The notes beneath the pieces are model-generated. The model had not been told where the DNA came from. It searched no databases and saw only the letters and a list, made by a program, of their open reading frames with translations. A stretch of 64,000 nucleotides of DNA from an uncultured Tenacibaculum sp. (GTDB lineage Bacteria > Bacteroidota > Bacteroidia > Flavobacteriales > Flavobacteriaceae), in contig NZ_CANNBW010000016.1 of assembly GCF_947502995.1 (NCBI RefSeq), forward strand, positions 1-64,000. Reading direction: 5' to 3'. Positions 16,164 to 25,200 of this stretch are shown here, piece by piece. Each line of letters begins with the position of its first letter. Position 1 is the first letter of the stretch. The translations under genes and the position numbers were made by a program.

Positions 16164-16888
16164 TAGTAATGTCTAAATTGATTTTTTTTCCAATACCAAG
16201 CAATAATAAACCCAATAATTGCACCACCAACATGAGCAAAGTGAGCAACATTTCCAATTGAGTATTTTGTCAATCCAAAGAATAAATCACTAACTATGAT
16301 AAGAGGCACAAAATACTTTGCAGCTACAGGCACAGGGAAGAATATCATAGCAAGTTTTGCATTAGGAAAAGCCAAAGCAAATGCTACTAACACTCCATAA
16401 ACAGCTCCAGAAGCACCAACAGCAGGTGTATGATAAAGTGAATAAAATTCAGACATTTGTTTGCTGCCTAATGTGATAATCTCATTGTTATATCTACCAG
16501 ATGTTAGTATTTCTTGGATGTCGTTGCTGGATAATCCTAAGTTTAAAAGCTGTTGAAAAATACCATTAAATTGATAGTAATTCACTAAAGTATAAATTAA
16601 ACCAGCACCTATACCAGCGGAAAAATAGAAGAATAGGAACTTATTTTTTCCCCACATTTGTTCTAAAGGAGTTCCAAAAGCCCATAAACCATACATGTTG
16701 AATAAAATATGAGCTACACTTCCATGCATGAATATATGTGTTGCATATTGCCAAAAACCAAAATGATCATTTTGAGGAAAATGTAAGGCAAGAATATTTG
16801 TTAAATCTAAATTCAGCAGTTGAGGTGCAAAAAATAGAATAGCATTTATTATAATTAGGTGTTTAATAGCAGGTGTTAATTGTTGCAT
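16163..16888 (-). CDS. Rhomboid intramembrane serine protease
   Basis: A 241-residue rhomboid with catalytic Ser160 (VGASGAVYG) and His219 (HFAHVGGAIIGF), and the HIFMHGSVAHILFNMYGLWAFG stretch in helices 1-2. It has a longer loop (about 105-150) between helices than the neighbouring rhomboid, so the two are unlikely to be a recent duplication. It starts 2 nt after mutL and overlaps the next rhomboid by one base. Confidence 0.9.
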   Translation of the reverse strand: MQQLTPAIKHLIIINAILFFAPQLLNLDLTNILALHFPQNDHFGFWQYATHIFMHGSVAHILFNMYGLWAFGTPLEQMWGKNKFLFFYFSAGIGAGLIYTLVNYYQFNGIFQQLLNLGLSSNDIQEILTSGRYNNEIITLGSKQMSEFYSLYHTPAVGASGAVYGVLVAFALAFPNAKLAMIFFPVPVAAKYFVPLIIVSDLFFGLTKYSIGNVAHFAHVGGAIIGFIIAWYWKKNQFRHY

Positions 16889-16890
16889 AA

Positions 16891-18756
16891 CTAATTACTA
16901 AAAATATTATCAATTTCTTGTAAAGTTAAGGTTTTAAATGTTGGTTTCCCAAGGGGAGAAACACTAGGTTCTTTACAAGAAAATAAATTATTTACTAAAG
17001 TTTCTTGTTCTTTTACAGATAAAATAGTTCCAGTTTTTATTGCTAAAGATTTAGCAAATGATTTAGCCATAACATCATAATGGCTAAAGCTAGCATCTGG
17101 AACTTCTAATTTCAAATCATCTAAAAGTTGTTCTAAAATTAAACTAATTTGACTCTCAGATATAGATGTTGGAATTCCACCAATAACAACACTTTCTTTT
17201 GTAAATTCATTAAACACAAATCCAGCACTTTCTAAATCAGATTTTATACTAAAAATCATTTCAATGTCTGATGAAGAGAATGAAATGTTTATTGGAAATA
17301 ATAACTGCTGACTATTAGCATCTTTAATGGTAATATTCGTTAAAAACTCTTCGTATAAAACGCGTTGATGAGCTAAGGACTGGTGAATTAAAACAACTCC
17401 AGATTTAATAGTACTTAAAATATATTTCTTTTGAATTTGAAATGTTTTACCTGTTTCTGTTTCTTTTTCACTTTCAAAAAGTTTCTCTTGTTGAGTACTT
17501 TCATATGTGTTTACATATAAAGATTCCCAACTTCCTGCGTCTTTTTTGTAGTCAGTTTTAAAAGATGGTGTCTTTTGAACAGAAGACGATGATGGTATCG
17601 ATTCTCTTTTTTGACTTACTGGTGCAGGAGAACTAATTTGTTCGTTTTTAAAAGGGTTAAAATCAGGATCAACAATTATTTTAGGTGTTGAAACAGCTGG
17701 TTTGTCTTTAAACGTATACGGCGTGTCTAAAGTTGCATCTCTATTAAAATCTAAAACAGGAGCAACACTATATTGCCCTAAACTATGTTTAACTGTTGCT
17801 CTTAAAATGGCATACAAAGCTTTTTCATTGTCAAATTTCACCTCAGTTTTAGTTGGGTGAATGTTAATATCTATAGTGTTAGGTGGAACATCAAAATATA
17901 TGAAATAAGTTGGATGATAACCATTTTCCAATAAACCGTCAAAAGCGCTATTTACAGCATGGTTTAAATACGAACTTTTTATAAAACGATCATTAACAAA
18001 AAAGAATTGTTCGCCTCTTTTTTTCTTTGCGTATGAAGGTTTTGCAACAAAACCTCTTATTTTCATAATGTCTGTTTGTTCATCTAAAGGAACTAATTTT
18101 TCATTCATTTTGTTGCCAAAAATAGCAACAATACGTTTTCTTAAATTACTTTCTTTAAGATGGTAAACTTCATTTCCATTATGGTGTAACTGGAAAGCAA
18201 TGTCAGGATGAGCCATTGCAACACGTTGAAATTCATCAATAATATGTCGAGTTTCAACGGTGTCTGATTTTAAAAAGTTTCTTCGTGCAGGAATATTATA
18301 AAACAAGTTTTTAACAGCTAAACTTGTTCCTTTAGCTGTAGAAACTACATCTTGAGATATTACAGAGCTTCCTTCAATTTTAATGGCTGTTCCAACTTCT
18401 TCGTTATGTTGTCTTGTTTTTAATTCAACATGAGCAATCGCTGCAATAGAAGCTAAAGCTTCTCCTCTAAAACCTTTAGTGTTTAGATTAAATAAATCTT
18501 TAGCATCTTTAATTTTAGAAGTAGCATGTCTCTCAAAACATAAACGAGCATCTGTGGTGCTCATTCCTTTTCCGTTATCGATTACTTGAACTAAAGTTTT
18601 ACCAGCATCTTTTAAGAGTAATGTAATGCTAGTCGAACCAGCATCAATTGCATTTTCTAGTAATTCTTTTACAACTGAGGCTGGACGCTGAACAACTTCA
18701 CCTGCTGCAATCTGATTTGCAACATGATCGGGAAGTAACTGAATAATATCTGACAT
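16891..18756 (-). CDS. mutL: DNA mismatch repair protein MutL
   Basis: Mismatch repair ATPase that links MutS to strand incision. The GHKL ATPase domain is intact: ELLENAIDAG (about 32-41), DNGKGM and TKGFRGEALASI, followed by the S5-like fold with FFFVNDRFI and HPTKTEVKF. A linker (about 345-430) leads to the C-terminal dimerisation domain. There, the segment aligning with the endonuclease motif DQHA(X)2E(X)4E reads HQSLAHQRVLYEEF (about 458-471), and the last residues are SCKEPSVSPLGKPTF where nuclease-type MutL usually has CPHGRP. The nicking site therefore looks degenerate. Length (621) is normal. Confidence 0.95.
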   Translation of the reverse strand: MSDIIQLLPDHVANQIAAGEVVQRPASVVKELLENAIDAGSTSITLLLKDAGKTLVQVIDNGKGMSTTDARLCFERHATSKIKDAKDLFNLNTKGFRGEALASIAAIAHVELKTRQHNEEVGTAIKIEGSSVISQDVVSTAKGTSLAVKNLFYNIPARRNFLKSDTVETRHIIDEFQRVAMAHPDIAFQLHHNGNEVYHLKESNLRKRIVAIFGNKMNEKLVPLDEQTDIMKIRGFVAKPSYAKKKRGEQFFFVNDRFIKSSYLNHAVNSAFDGLLENGYHPTYFIYFDVPPNTIDINIHPTKTEVKFDNEKALYAILRATVKHSLGQYSVAPVLDFNRDATLDTPYTFKDKPAVSTPKIIVDPDFNPFKNEQISSPAPVSQKRESIPSSSSVQKTPSFKTDYKKDAGSWESLYVNTYESTQQEKLFESEKETETGKTFQIQKKYILSTIKSGVVLIHQSLAHQRVLYEEFLTNITIKDANSQQLLFPINISFSSSDIEMIFSIKSDLESAGFVFNEFTKESVVIGGIPTSISESQISLILEQLLDDLKLEVPDASFSHYDVMAKSFAKSLAIKTGTILSVKEQETLVNNLFSCKEPSVSPLGKPTFKTLTLQEIDNIFSN

Positions 18757-18759
18757 TAA

Positions 18760-19050
18760 TTATTTGCTAAAAAATATAGATAGATCAAAATCTATCACGT
18801 ATAAAAATATAAAAGTTAAGATAGAGGCAATAATAACGATAGTTTTGTTTATTCCTCCGTTTTCTGAAGTTTTAAATTCGTTAATAGCTGCCGTAAATTT
18901 ATCTTTTAAGTTTTTCTTTTTTCCAACAGTGGTTCTGTACTCATCAAACTTGTGTTTGAATTCATAAGGATTTCCATCTCCCTTATAATAACGAGGTTTG
19001 TACTCAAAAACATTATGAGTCTTTCCTTTAAATTTACTCCATCCTAACAT
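18760..19050 (-). CDS. Small conserved-looking membrane protein upstream of mutL
   Basis: A 96-residue protein: a soluble, basic, Tyr/Lys-rich N-terminal half (WSKFKGKTHNVFEYKPRYY, GNPYEFKHKFDEYR) and one C-terminal transmembrane helix (about 70-90: TIVIIASILTFIFLYVI). I do not recognise a named domain. It is the first gene after the canonical promoter at 19112-19142 and ends 3 nt before mutL. Proteins in this position may be misnamed as riboflavin synthase subunits because of nearby ribH; nothing in the sequence supports that. Confidence 0.75.
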   Translation of the reverse strand: MLGWSKFKGKTHNVFEYKPRYYKGDGNPYEFKHKFDEYRTTVGKKKNLKDKFTAAINEFKTSENGGINKTIVIIASILTFIFLYVIDFDLSIFFSK

Positions 19051-19111
19051 AATAATTGATTTTAAAATTTAAGGTATCAATTCAAAAACCACACCAAAAA
19101 ACATATTAATT

Positions 19112-19142
19112 CAAAATTACGAATAAAAGATAAGCTATCAAA
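19112..19142 (-). promoter_or_regulatory. Canonical promoter of the mutL operon
   Basis: On the minus strand TTTG (19139-19142), exactly 19 nt, then TAATTTTG (19112-19119). This is a full match to the Bacteroidota housekeeping consensus. It reads into the small membrane protein, mutL, both rhomboids, the EEP gene and probably the reductase. Confidence 0.8.
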
Positions 19143-19160
19143 TCGTATGTTTATGAAATT

Positions 19161-19191
19161 AAAATAGCCAAGTATACAACTTGGCTATTTT
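19161..19191 (-). terminator. Terminator after ribH
   Basis: AAAATAGCCAAG and CTTGGCTATTTT pair over 12 bp around a 7-nt loop, with TTTT on the minus-strand exit. Confidence 0.9.
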
Positions 19192-19215
19192 AACATATCT
19201 TTTTAAAAATTTCTT

Positions 19216-19722
19216 CTAGAAACCTAAAGTATTCTTCTTTATACCGATGTTCTTTAATGCAGCCATTTTTACTGCAGCTACTGCACATTCAATTCCTTTG
19301 TTTCCTAGTTTTCCACCAGAACGATCAATAGATTGTTGTCTGGTATTGTCTGTTAATACACAAAATATTACAGGTACGTCGTAAGCTGTGTTAAGATCAA
19401 CAATACCTTGAGTAACACCTTCACAAACAAAGTCGAAATGTTTTGTTTCTCCCTGAATCACATTTCCAATAGCAATAATGGCGTCAAGTTTTTCAGTTTC
19501 GATCATCTTTTTACAACCATAAACTAACTCAAAACTACCAGGAACATCCCAAGAAACGATATTCTTTTCTTCAGCTCCACAATCGATTAAAGTATCAACA
19601 GCTCCCTTGTGTAAATTCTTAGTGATTTCAGGATTCCATTCTGAAACAACAATCCCAAATCGAAAGTCTTTCGCATTTGGGATTGTGTTTTTATCGTAAT
19701 ATGATAAGTTCGTTGTAGCCAT
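19216..19722 (-). CDS. ribH: 6,7-dimethyl-8-ribityllumazine synthase
   Basis: Penultimate enzyme of riboflavin synthesis: condenses 5-amino-6-ribitylamino-uracil with 3,4-dihydroxy-2-butanone 4-phosphate. The 168-residue protein shows the family motifs FGIVVSEWNPEIT (about 22-34), VPGSFELVYGCKKM, IAIGNVIQGETKHFDFVCE with the catalytic His, and GVTQGIVDLNTAYDVPVIFCVLT. It lies 3 nt after a TPR protein gene and is followed by a strong terminator. No other rib genes are in the window. Confidence 0.96.
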   Translation of the reverse strand: MATTNLSYYDKNTIPNAKDFRFGIVVSEWNPEITKNLHKGAVDTLIDCGAEEKNIVSWDVPGSFELVYGCKKMIETEKLDAIIAIGNVIQGETKHFDFVCEGVTQGIVDLNTAYDVPVIFCVLTDNTRQQSIDRSGGKLGNKGIECAVAAVKMAALKNIGIKKNTLGF

Positions 19723-19725
19723 ATC

Positions 19726-20514
19726 TTATTTAGCGTATTTAGCGCTGTTTAAGTACTTATCAATATCTCTACCTATTTGAGTAGTAGCGTATTTTTCTTT
19801 GATTGTAGTAAAATACCCTAAAGCTTTATCATGCTTGTCTAATTTCATTGCAGTTTGTCCTGCTTTGAATAAGAACATAGGAGTAGTAAACTCGTTATTT
19901 TTTTTGTTTGCAGCTTTTTCATAATATTCTAAAGCTTCAGCAGGTTGATCAATATCAGCAAAAGCATCTCCAATAGCACCTAAAGCAGTTGGTCCTAATA
20001 ATTCATCATCAGAATTAAAGTCACTTAAGTAAGAAATTGCTTGTTTGTAATCTTTTTGTCTTAAATATGTGATACCAGCATAATAATTCGCTAAGTTTCC
20101 AGCTTTAGTTCCACCAAAAGATTTAGAAATATCTAAAAATCCATATTTTCCATCAGCTCCTCCTTTTAAGCCTAAGTTGTATAAACTATCAGCTTTAGCA
20201 CCAGCAGCTTTTTCTGCTTGATCAAAGAAAGATCTTGGGTAAGCTAATTCGTTAGCAGCATTAACTTCGTTTGGTTCAGAAATAAATTTGTTGTAAGCTA
20301 AGTACACTAAGATTAATGCAGCGATACCTACTAATCCAATGAATAATGGTTTGCTGTTTTTTTCAATCCATTGTTCTGATTTGTTGGCAACTTCATCAAG
20401 GCCGTCAAAGGTTTTTGCGACGTCACTTTGTGACTCGTCAAATGTTTCTTCAATAACTTCTTCTACAACCTTTTCTTTCTTAGGTTTATATCCTCGCTTT
20501 TTATATGTTGCCAT
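19726..20514 (-). CDS. Membrane-anchored TPR protein, YfgM-like
   Basis: A 262-residue protein with a charged cytoplasmic N-terminus (Lys/Glu-rich, 1-50), one transmembrane helix (about 57-75: PLFIGLVGIAALILVYLAY) and a periplasmic tetratricopeptide domain (about 105-255: LANYYAGITYLRQKDYKQA, ALGAIGDAFADIDQPAEALEYY, FKAGQTAMKLDKHDKALGYF). This architecture matches the YfgM/ancillary-translocon TPR group, which works at the Sec translocon; that role is by analogy. It has a good -7 element upstream and is cotranscribed with ribH. Confidence 0.8.
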   Translation of the reverse strand: MATYKKRGYKPKKEKVVEEVIEETFDESQSDVAKTFDGLDEVANKSEQWIEKNSKPLFIGLVGIAALILVYLAYNKFISEPNEVNAANELAYPRSFFDQAEKAAGAKADSLYNLGLKGGADGKYGFLDISKSFGGTKAGNLANYYAGITYLRQKDYKQAISYLSDFNSDDELLGPTALGAIGDAFADIDQPAEALEYYEKAANKKNNEFTTPMFLFKAGQTAMKLDKHDKALGYFTTIKEKYATTQIGRDIDKYLNSAKYAK

Positions 20515-20536
20515 AACTTTTATAAAATTAGTGGCG

Positions 20537-20544
20537 CAAAAATA
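20537..20544 (-). promoter_or_regulatory. -7 element of the TPR-ribH operon
   Basis: TATTTTTG on the minus strand, exact match to TAnnTTTG, followed by CGC as at the ndk promoter. The -33 position has TTTT instead of TTTG. A divergent plus-strand candidate for recF (TTGG, 21 nt, TTATTTTG) lies in the same gap. Confidence 0.55.
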
Positions 20545-20615
20545 GTTTTTTTAATTGGATTTTAAAAGACGATTTTTCGTTATTTTGCATTTCCTGTCTG
20601 AAAACGAATAGTGTA

Positions 20616-21695
20616 GTGTATTTAGAGAAACTGTCTTTAGTGAATTTTAAAAATATTGAAGCCCAAACATTTAATTTTGAGAAAAAGATTAATTGTTTTG
20701 TGGGAAACAATGGCGTGGGAAAGACTAATATTCTCGATGCGATCTATTATTTGTCTTTCGCAAAAAGTTATTTTAACCCAATTGCTGGTCAGAATATTCG
20801 ACATAATGAAGATTTTTTTATGGTTGAAGGTGATTATTTGGTGAAAGAACGCTCCGAAAAAATTATTTGTTCTTTAAAAAGAGGTCAGAAAAAAGTATTG
20901 AAGCGAAATGGTAAAGTTTATGATCGCTTCTCAGATCATATAGGTCAATTTCCTTTGGTTATTATTTCTCCAGCAGATAGAGATTTAATTATTGAAGGAA
21001 GTGAAACACGACGTAAGTTTATTGATGGTGTTATTTCTCAACAAGATAAAAAGTATTTGTCTTCTTTAATTGCTTATAATAAAATTTTAAATCAAAGAAA
21101 TGCTTTGTTGAAATTTTTTGCAGCTAATCGAACTTTTGATGCGTTAAATTTAAAAGTTTATAATGAACAATTGATTCAGTATGGAGAAGAAATTCACGAG
21201 AAAAGAAAAGAGTTTTTAAAGAAATTTACTCCAATTTTTAACGAGAAATATCAAGTGATATCTAACGATAATGAACAAGTGAATTTATCTTATAAGAGTC
21301 AGTTAAATACAACATCTTTTAACGATTTATTGGATTTGCAATTAGAGAAAGATAAAATTTTGCAGTATACTTCTGCAGGGGTTCATAAAGATGATTTAAC
21401 TTTTGAAATCGGTTCGTATCCAATCAAGAAGTTTGGTTCTCAAGGACAACAAAAATCATATTTAATCGCTTTAAAATTAGCTCAGTTTGAGTTTATAAAA
21501 AAGCAATCGGAATTAACACCAATATTGTTATTAGATGATATTTTTGATAAGCTTGATGAAAATAGAGTAGCACAAATAGTGGATTTGGTAAATAACGATG
21601 AATTCGGACAGATTTTTATAACAGACACACATTCTGAAAGAACAGAGAATGTAGTAAAACAGAGTAATAAACCATATCAGATATTTAATCTTTAA
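20616..21695 (+). CDS. recF: DNA replication and repair protein RecF
   Basis: SMC-like ATPase that loads RecA at gaps with RecO and RecR. The 359-residue protein has Walker [10 protein letters not shown] (30-38), [23 protein letters not shown] in the middle, the signature region [18 protein letters not shown], and Walker [17 protein letters not shown]. The start is GTG at 20616; no in-frame ATG fits the conserved N-terminus [13 protein letters not shown]. It is followed after 3 nt by a DUF721 gene, a common recF neighbour. Confidence 0.95.
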   Translation: MYLEKLSLVNFKNIEAQTFNFEKKINCFVGNNGVGKTNILDAIYYLSFAKSYFNPIAGQNIRHNEDFFMVEGDYLVKERSEKIICSLKRGQKKVLKRNGKVYDRFSDHIGQFPLVIISPADRDLIIEGSETRRKFIDGVISQQDKKYLSSLIAYNKILNQRNALLKFFAANRTFDALNLKVYNEQLIQYGEEIHEKRKEFLKKFTPIFNEKYQVISNDNEQVNLSYKSQLNTTSFNDLLDLQLEKDKILQYTSAGVHKDDLTFEIGSYPIKKFGSQGQQKSYLIALKLAQFEFIKKQSELTPILLLDDIFDKLDENRVAQIVDLVNNDEFGQIFITDTHSERTENVVKQSNKPYQIFNL

Positions 21696-21698
21696 GCT

Positions 21699-21995
21699 AT
21701 GGCAAAAAGACAAAACAATAGTATTTCGATAAAAGATTTAATGGGAGCTTTTATCAAAGAAAATAAGTTAGAAAAAGGTTTTCAAAAAATAAAAATTGAA
21801 GAAGCTTGGGAAAAATTAATGGGCCCAGGCGTACATTCTTACACTAGTGAAGTTAAACTTCAAAATGGAACTTTAATTGTTAGATTAAATTCTTCTGTTT
21901 TACGAGAAGAGTTAAGTTATGGGAAAGAGAAAATTATAAATATGCTTAACCATGAAATGGGCGAGGCTGTAATTAGAAAATTAATGTTAGTTTAA
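21699..21995 (+). CDS. DUF721 domain-containing protein
   Basis: A 98-residue DUF721 protein (DciA-related group in the broad sense). Typical stretches: SIKDLMGAFIKENKLEKGFQKIKIEEAWEKLMGPGVHSYTSEV and LIVRLNSSVLREELSYGKEKIINMLN. Members near recF or dnaA are thought to act in replication; in other phyla DciA helps load the DnaB helicase. That function is transferred from the family, not shown here. The gene lies 3 nt behind recF and ends in a bidirectional terminator. Confidence 0.85.
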   Translation: MAKRQNNSISIKDLMGAFIKENKLEKGFQKIKIEEAWEKLMGPGVHSYTSEVKLQNGTLIVRLNSSVLREELSYGKEKIINMLNHEMGEAVIRKLMLV

Positions 21996-22016
21996 AAAAC
22001 TTAACTAGAAGTATAA

Positions 22017-22048
22017 AAAAACTCGCTATTTTTCAATAGCGAGTTTTT
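22017..22048. terminator. Bidirectional terminator between DUF721 and ndk
   Basis: AAAAACTCGCTATT and AATAGCGAGTTTTT pair over 14 bp around a 4-nt loop. A and T runs on both strands serve the convergent genes. Confidence 0.92.
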
Positions 22049-22068
22049 TGTTTTATATCTTAATGTTC

Positions 22069-22488
22069 TTAGAACATCTCTCTACCAGCAAAGTGGAAGT
22101 TACTTTCGATTTCAGCATTCTCATCAGAATCAGAACCGTGAACAGCGTTTTCTCCAATAGAAGTAGCGTAAAGTTTTCTGATTGTTCCTTCAGCAGCTTC
22201 AGCAGGGTTAGTAGCACCAATTAAAGTTCTAAAATCTTCAACTGCATTATCTTTTTCTAAAACAGCAGCAATGATAGGACCACGAGTCATAAATTCAACT
22301 AACTCTCCGAAAAAAGGACGCTCATTGTGTACTGCATAAAAAGTTTCAGCATCACGCTTAGTCATTTGCGTTTTCTTTAATGCTACAATTCTAAATCCAG
22401 CAGCATTAATTTTTTCTAATATAGCTCCAGTATGTCCGTTTTCAACAGCATCTGGTTTAATCATTGTAAAAGTTCTATTTGTTGCCAT
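22069..22488 (-). CDS. ndk: Nucleoside diphosphate kinase
   Basis: Transfers the gamma phosphate of ATP to nucleoside diphosphates through a phosphohistidine. The 139-residue protein has [18 protein letters not shown] at the N-terminus, [31 protein letters not shown], and the active-site His117 in [12 protein letters not shown]. Length and motifs are standard. It has its own good promoter (22518-22548) and a shared terminator. Confidence 0.97.
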   Translation of the reverse strand: MATNRTFTMIKPDAVENGHTGAILEKINAAGFRIVALKKTQMTKRDAETFYAVHNERPFFGELVEFMTRGPIIAAVLEKDNAVEDFRTLIGATNPAEAAEGTIRKLYATSIGENAVHGSDSDENAEIESNFHFAGREMF

Positions 22489-22517
22489 TTTATTTTTTTG
22501 TCTATTTTAATTTCGCG

Positions 22518-22548
22518 CAAAAATACGCTTTTTAATGTTACGAGCAAG
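22518..22548 (-). promoter_or_regulatory. ndk promoter
   Basis: On the minus strand CTTG (22545-22548), 19 nt, then TATTTTTG (22518-22525): an exact -7 and a TTG-core -33. It begins directly after the old stop codon of the broken PhoD-like gene. Confidence 0.75.
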
Positions 22549-23553
22549 TTAAGGATAAATTTGTGAGAATTCTTGTAAAATACTATTACCATCGCTACGC
22601 ATTTGAAAACTTACTTTTTTGTTGTCAAAATCAAACTTTAATACCCCAAAACTTTCTCTAAAAACTACGTTTCCAACACGATTACTGTTTAATTCACTTT
22701 TAAAACCTCTGTAAGCATGAGTCAACCCACTGGAAGTAAATTAGATTAAAGGGTAAGGTAAGTTTTTAATACTAATTTTAGAAAATTCAGAAATGTGTCT
22801 GTCTCCGGATAATAATATGGTGTTTTTAGCTTTTGAAGTTTTAATTAACTCAAATAATCGTTTTCTCTCATGAGGGAAATTTTCCCATTTTTCAAATCGA
22901 TGTTCACTCGAAATTACTTGAATACTACTCATGATAATGTTGAAGTCCGCTTTTGAATCATGTAATTCGTTAGTTAGCCAATTCCATTGTTTTTTACCGA
23001 GAATAGTTCCCTCATTGAATTTACTAGAGATATATTTTTTTTGACTACTATTCTTATCTTTTGTTAAAGAACTTCTATGATAACGCGTATCTAAAATGAT
23101 AATTTTTACAGCCCCTTTTTTAGTTTTAAATATTTCAGAATGATATACACCTTCACGTTTTCTTCTTGAGTCTGATGTGTTCACTTGTAAGAAATCTAGA
23201 AACAATTGTTGGCTTTCTTTTTTCATTTTATATTCTTCACCAGCATCATTTTTTCCATAGTCATGATCGTCCCAAGTTCCTAAAATCTTAACTTTTCTTG
23301 TAAGTTCTTTGTATCCTTTCTGGTTCCATTGTGCTTTGTAAAAAGCTTTCATCTCTTGCATGTTATTGGTGTCAGCATAAATATTATCGCCACCCCAAAT
23401 CCAAACATTTGGGGCTAGAGATACTATATCGTCCCAAAATAAGTTCTCTATTGAAGATTTATTACAAGAACCAAAAGTAATGGTGAAATCATTTTGACTA
23501 TAAATGAATGAATTAAAACAAATGCTAAGAAGTAGGAGAAATATTTTTTTCAT
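22549..23553 (-). pseudogene. PhoD-like metallophosphatase, interrupted by an in-frame TAA
   Basis: An exported alkaline-phosphatase-D-like or phospholipase-D-like protein. The intact part (270 codons, 22741-23553) has a signal peptide (ending FIYSQ), FGSCNKSS, WIWGGDNIYAD, TWDDHDYGKNDAG and LSGDRHISEFS, the metal-binding motifs of the family. It stops at TAA (22741-22743) right after PYPLI. The same frame then stays open for 63 more codons, reading FTSSGLTHAYRGFKSEL and ending IYP-stop at 22549, which is the normal conserved family C-terminus. A single G-to-T change (GAA to TAA) would explain it. The catalytic residues lie before the stop, so partial activity is possible. A sequencing error cannot be excluded. 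Confidence 0.85.
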
Positions 23554-23636
23554 AATTGTTTTTAAATGATCAACAAATTAACAAATCAGATATTATTAAA
23601 TTTTTAAAAGAATATTAAATTGTATATTCGCTGTCT

Positions 23637-24662
23637 ATGATTCTAAAGAATTTTAAAGAACTTTCTAAGTACCTTGAAACGTCTAGACGTATCGTAATAA
23701 TAGGACATAAAAACCCTGATGGAGATGCCGTTGGATCTACCTTAGGATTAAAACATTATTTAGATAAAAAAGGACATCAGACTCAGGTATTAATGCCGAA
23801 TGAGTTTCCTGATTTTCTACATTGGATACCAGGAGTAGAAACTGTTTATCGCTTTGATCGTCAAAATAACCAATGTGTAAAGGCGTTGGCAAAATCAGAT
23901 ATTATTTTTCTTTTAGATTTTAATGCTTTACATAGAGTTGGTGACGATATGAAAAATACGTTAACGAAATACGAAAATGATTTTGCTCTGATTGATCATC
24001 ATCAACAACCAGATGATTTTGAATATATGTATTCAGATACAACAATGTCTTCTACTTGTCAAATGGTATATAATTTCATTGAAATGTTTGATGATTTAGA
24101 TCTTATTGATGAAAACATTGCTACAGCATTGTATACTGGAATCATGACAGATACAGGTTCTTTTCGTTTTCGCTCTACAACAAGTAAAACGCATAGAATT
24201 ATTGCAGATTTGATAGATAAAGGAGCGCAAAACGATCGAATTCATAGTGATGTTTATGATGCCAATTCTCATAGTAGATTAATGTTATTAGGACGAGCAT
24301 TGAGTAATTTAAAAGTTCTATCAGAATATAAAACTGCTTATATCACATTAACTCAAAAAGATAAAGACGAGTTTAATTATGAAAAAGGAGATACAGAAGG
24401 TGTTGTAAATTATGCTTTATCTCTTAAAGGAATTGTATTTGCAGTTATTTTTATTGAAGATGTAGAACAACGAATTGTGAAAATATCTTTTAGATCGAAA
24501 GGAAGTTTTTCTGTAAATAAATTTGCAAGAAATCATTTCAATGGAGGCGGGCATGATAATGCAGCAGGAGGAAGGTCTGATATGAATATTGATGAAACTA
24601 TTAAGAAGTTTACATCACTATTACCCGAATATAAAAACGACTTATTTAATTCATATGAATAG
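23637..24662 (+). CDS. DHH family phosphoesterase, NrnA-like
   Basis: A 341-residue DHH/DHHA1 protein. The metal-binding motifs are HKNPDGDAVGS (His24, Asp28, Asp30), DFN (94-96) and DHH (120-122), with the C-terminal RNA-binding motif FNGGGHDNAAGGR. Such enzymes degrade nanoRNA/oligoribonucleotides and often dephosphorylate pAp; related flavobacterial proteins may act on other small phosphoesters. A -7-like TATATTCG ends 6 nt before the start codon, implying a very short or absent leader. The 3' end overlaps gldI by 8 nt. Confidence 0.88.
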   Translation: MILKNFKELSKYLETSRRIVIIGHKNPDGDAVGSTLGLKHYLDKKGHQTQVLMPNEFPDFLHWIPGVETVYRFDRQNNQCVKALAKSDIIFLLDFNALHRVGDDMKNTLTKYENDFALIDHHQQPDDFEYMYSDTTMSSTCQMVYNFIEMFDDLDLIDENIATALYTGIMTDTGSFRFRSTTSKTHRIIADLIDKGAQNDRIHSDVYDANSHSRLMLLGRALSNLKVLSEYKTAYITLTQKDKDEFNYEKGDTEGVVNYALSLKGIVFAVIFIEDVEQRIVKISFRSKGSFSVNKFARNHFNGGGHDNAAGGRSDMNIDETIKKFTSLLPEYKNDLFNSYE

Positions 24663-25200
24663 TAAGTGGATTATTATACCGATTGTAAGTGTTTTTTTAG
24701 CAACTTGTAGTTCACCTGAAGCTAGGAGACCTAAAAAACATACAACCTCTAATTTTTATAAAGAAGTAATAGAAGAAAACATAAAATTGAATCAATTAGA
24801 GAAGAAACAAATAGAAAATAGTTTAGCTAAAGATACTTTAAATAACTATTTAAGTTCTCCAAATGGTTTTTGGTATATGTACAATAAAAAGGACACGTTA
24901 AACTCTATTACACCTAAAAAAGGTGATGTAGTAACGATTAAATATACCATTTCAGATTTTAATAATACTCCTTTGTATAATGAACAAACTATCGAATATA
25001 AGGTAGATAAAGAAGATTTTATACCAGCATTGCAAGATGGAATAAAGTTGATGAAAAAGGGAGAAACTATTACATTTGTCATTCCTTCTTATAGAGCTTA
25101 TGGAGTTACAGGTGATGGAGGAAAAATAAGAATGAATCAAACGTTAAAAAGCAAACTAACATTAATCGACATTAAAAAAGTAAATAATGAAATTAACTAA
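24655..25200 (+). CDS. gldI: Gliding motility lipoprotein GldI (FKBP-type PPIase)
   Basis: Peptidyl-prolyl isomerase lipoprotein needed for gliding in Flavobacterium. I place the start at the ATG at 24655, because the signal peptide MNSKWIIIPIVSVFLATC with lipid-bearing Cys18 begins there. An FKBP domain occupies about 75-178 (GDVVTIKYTISDFNNTPLYN, FIPALQDGIKLMKKGETITFVIPSYRAYG). It overlaps the end of the DHH gene and the next immunophilin gene by a few bases, so the group is one operon. GldI probably folds gliding or T9SS envelope proteins. Confidence 0.88.
   Translation: MNSKWIIIPIVSVFLATCSSPEARRPKKHTTSNFYKEVIEENIKLNQLEKKQIENSLAKDTLNNYLSSPNGFWYMYNKKDTLNSITPKKGDVVTIKYTISDFNNTPLYNEQTIEYKVDKEDFIPALQDGIKLMKKGETITFVIPSYRAYGVTGDGGKIRMNQTLKSKLTLIDIKKVNNEIN

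Noticed and set aside
16891..18756. mutL as a pseudogene because of degenerate nuclease motifs.
   Set aside because: The frame is complete, the ATPase motifs are intact and the C-terminal fold is preserved; only the nicking site looks changed.
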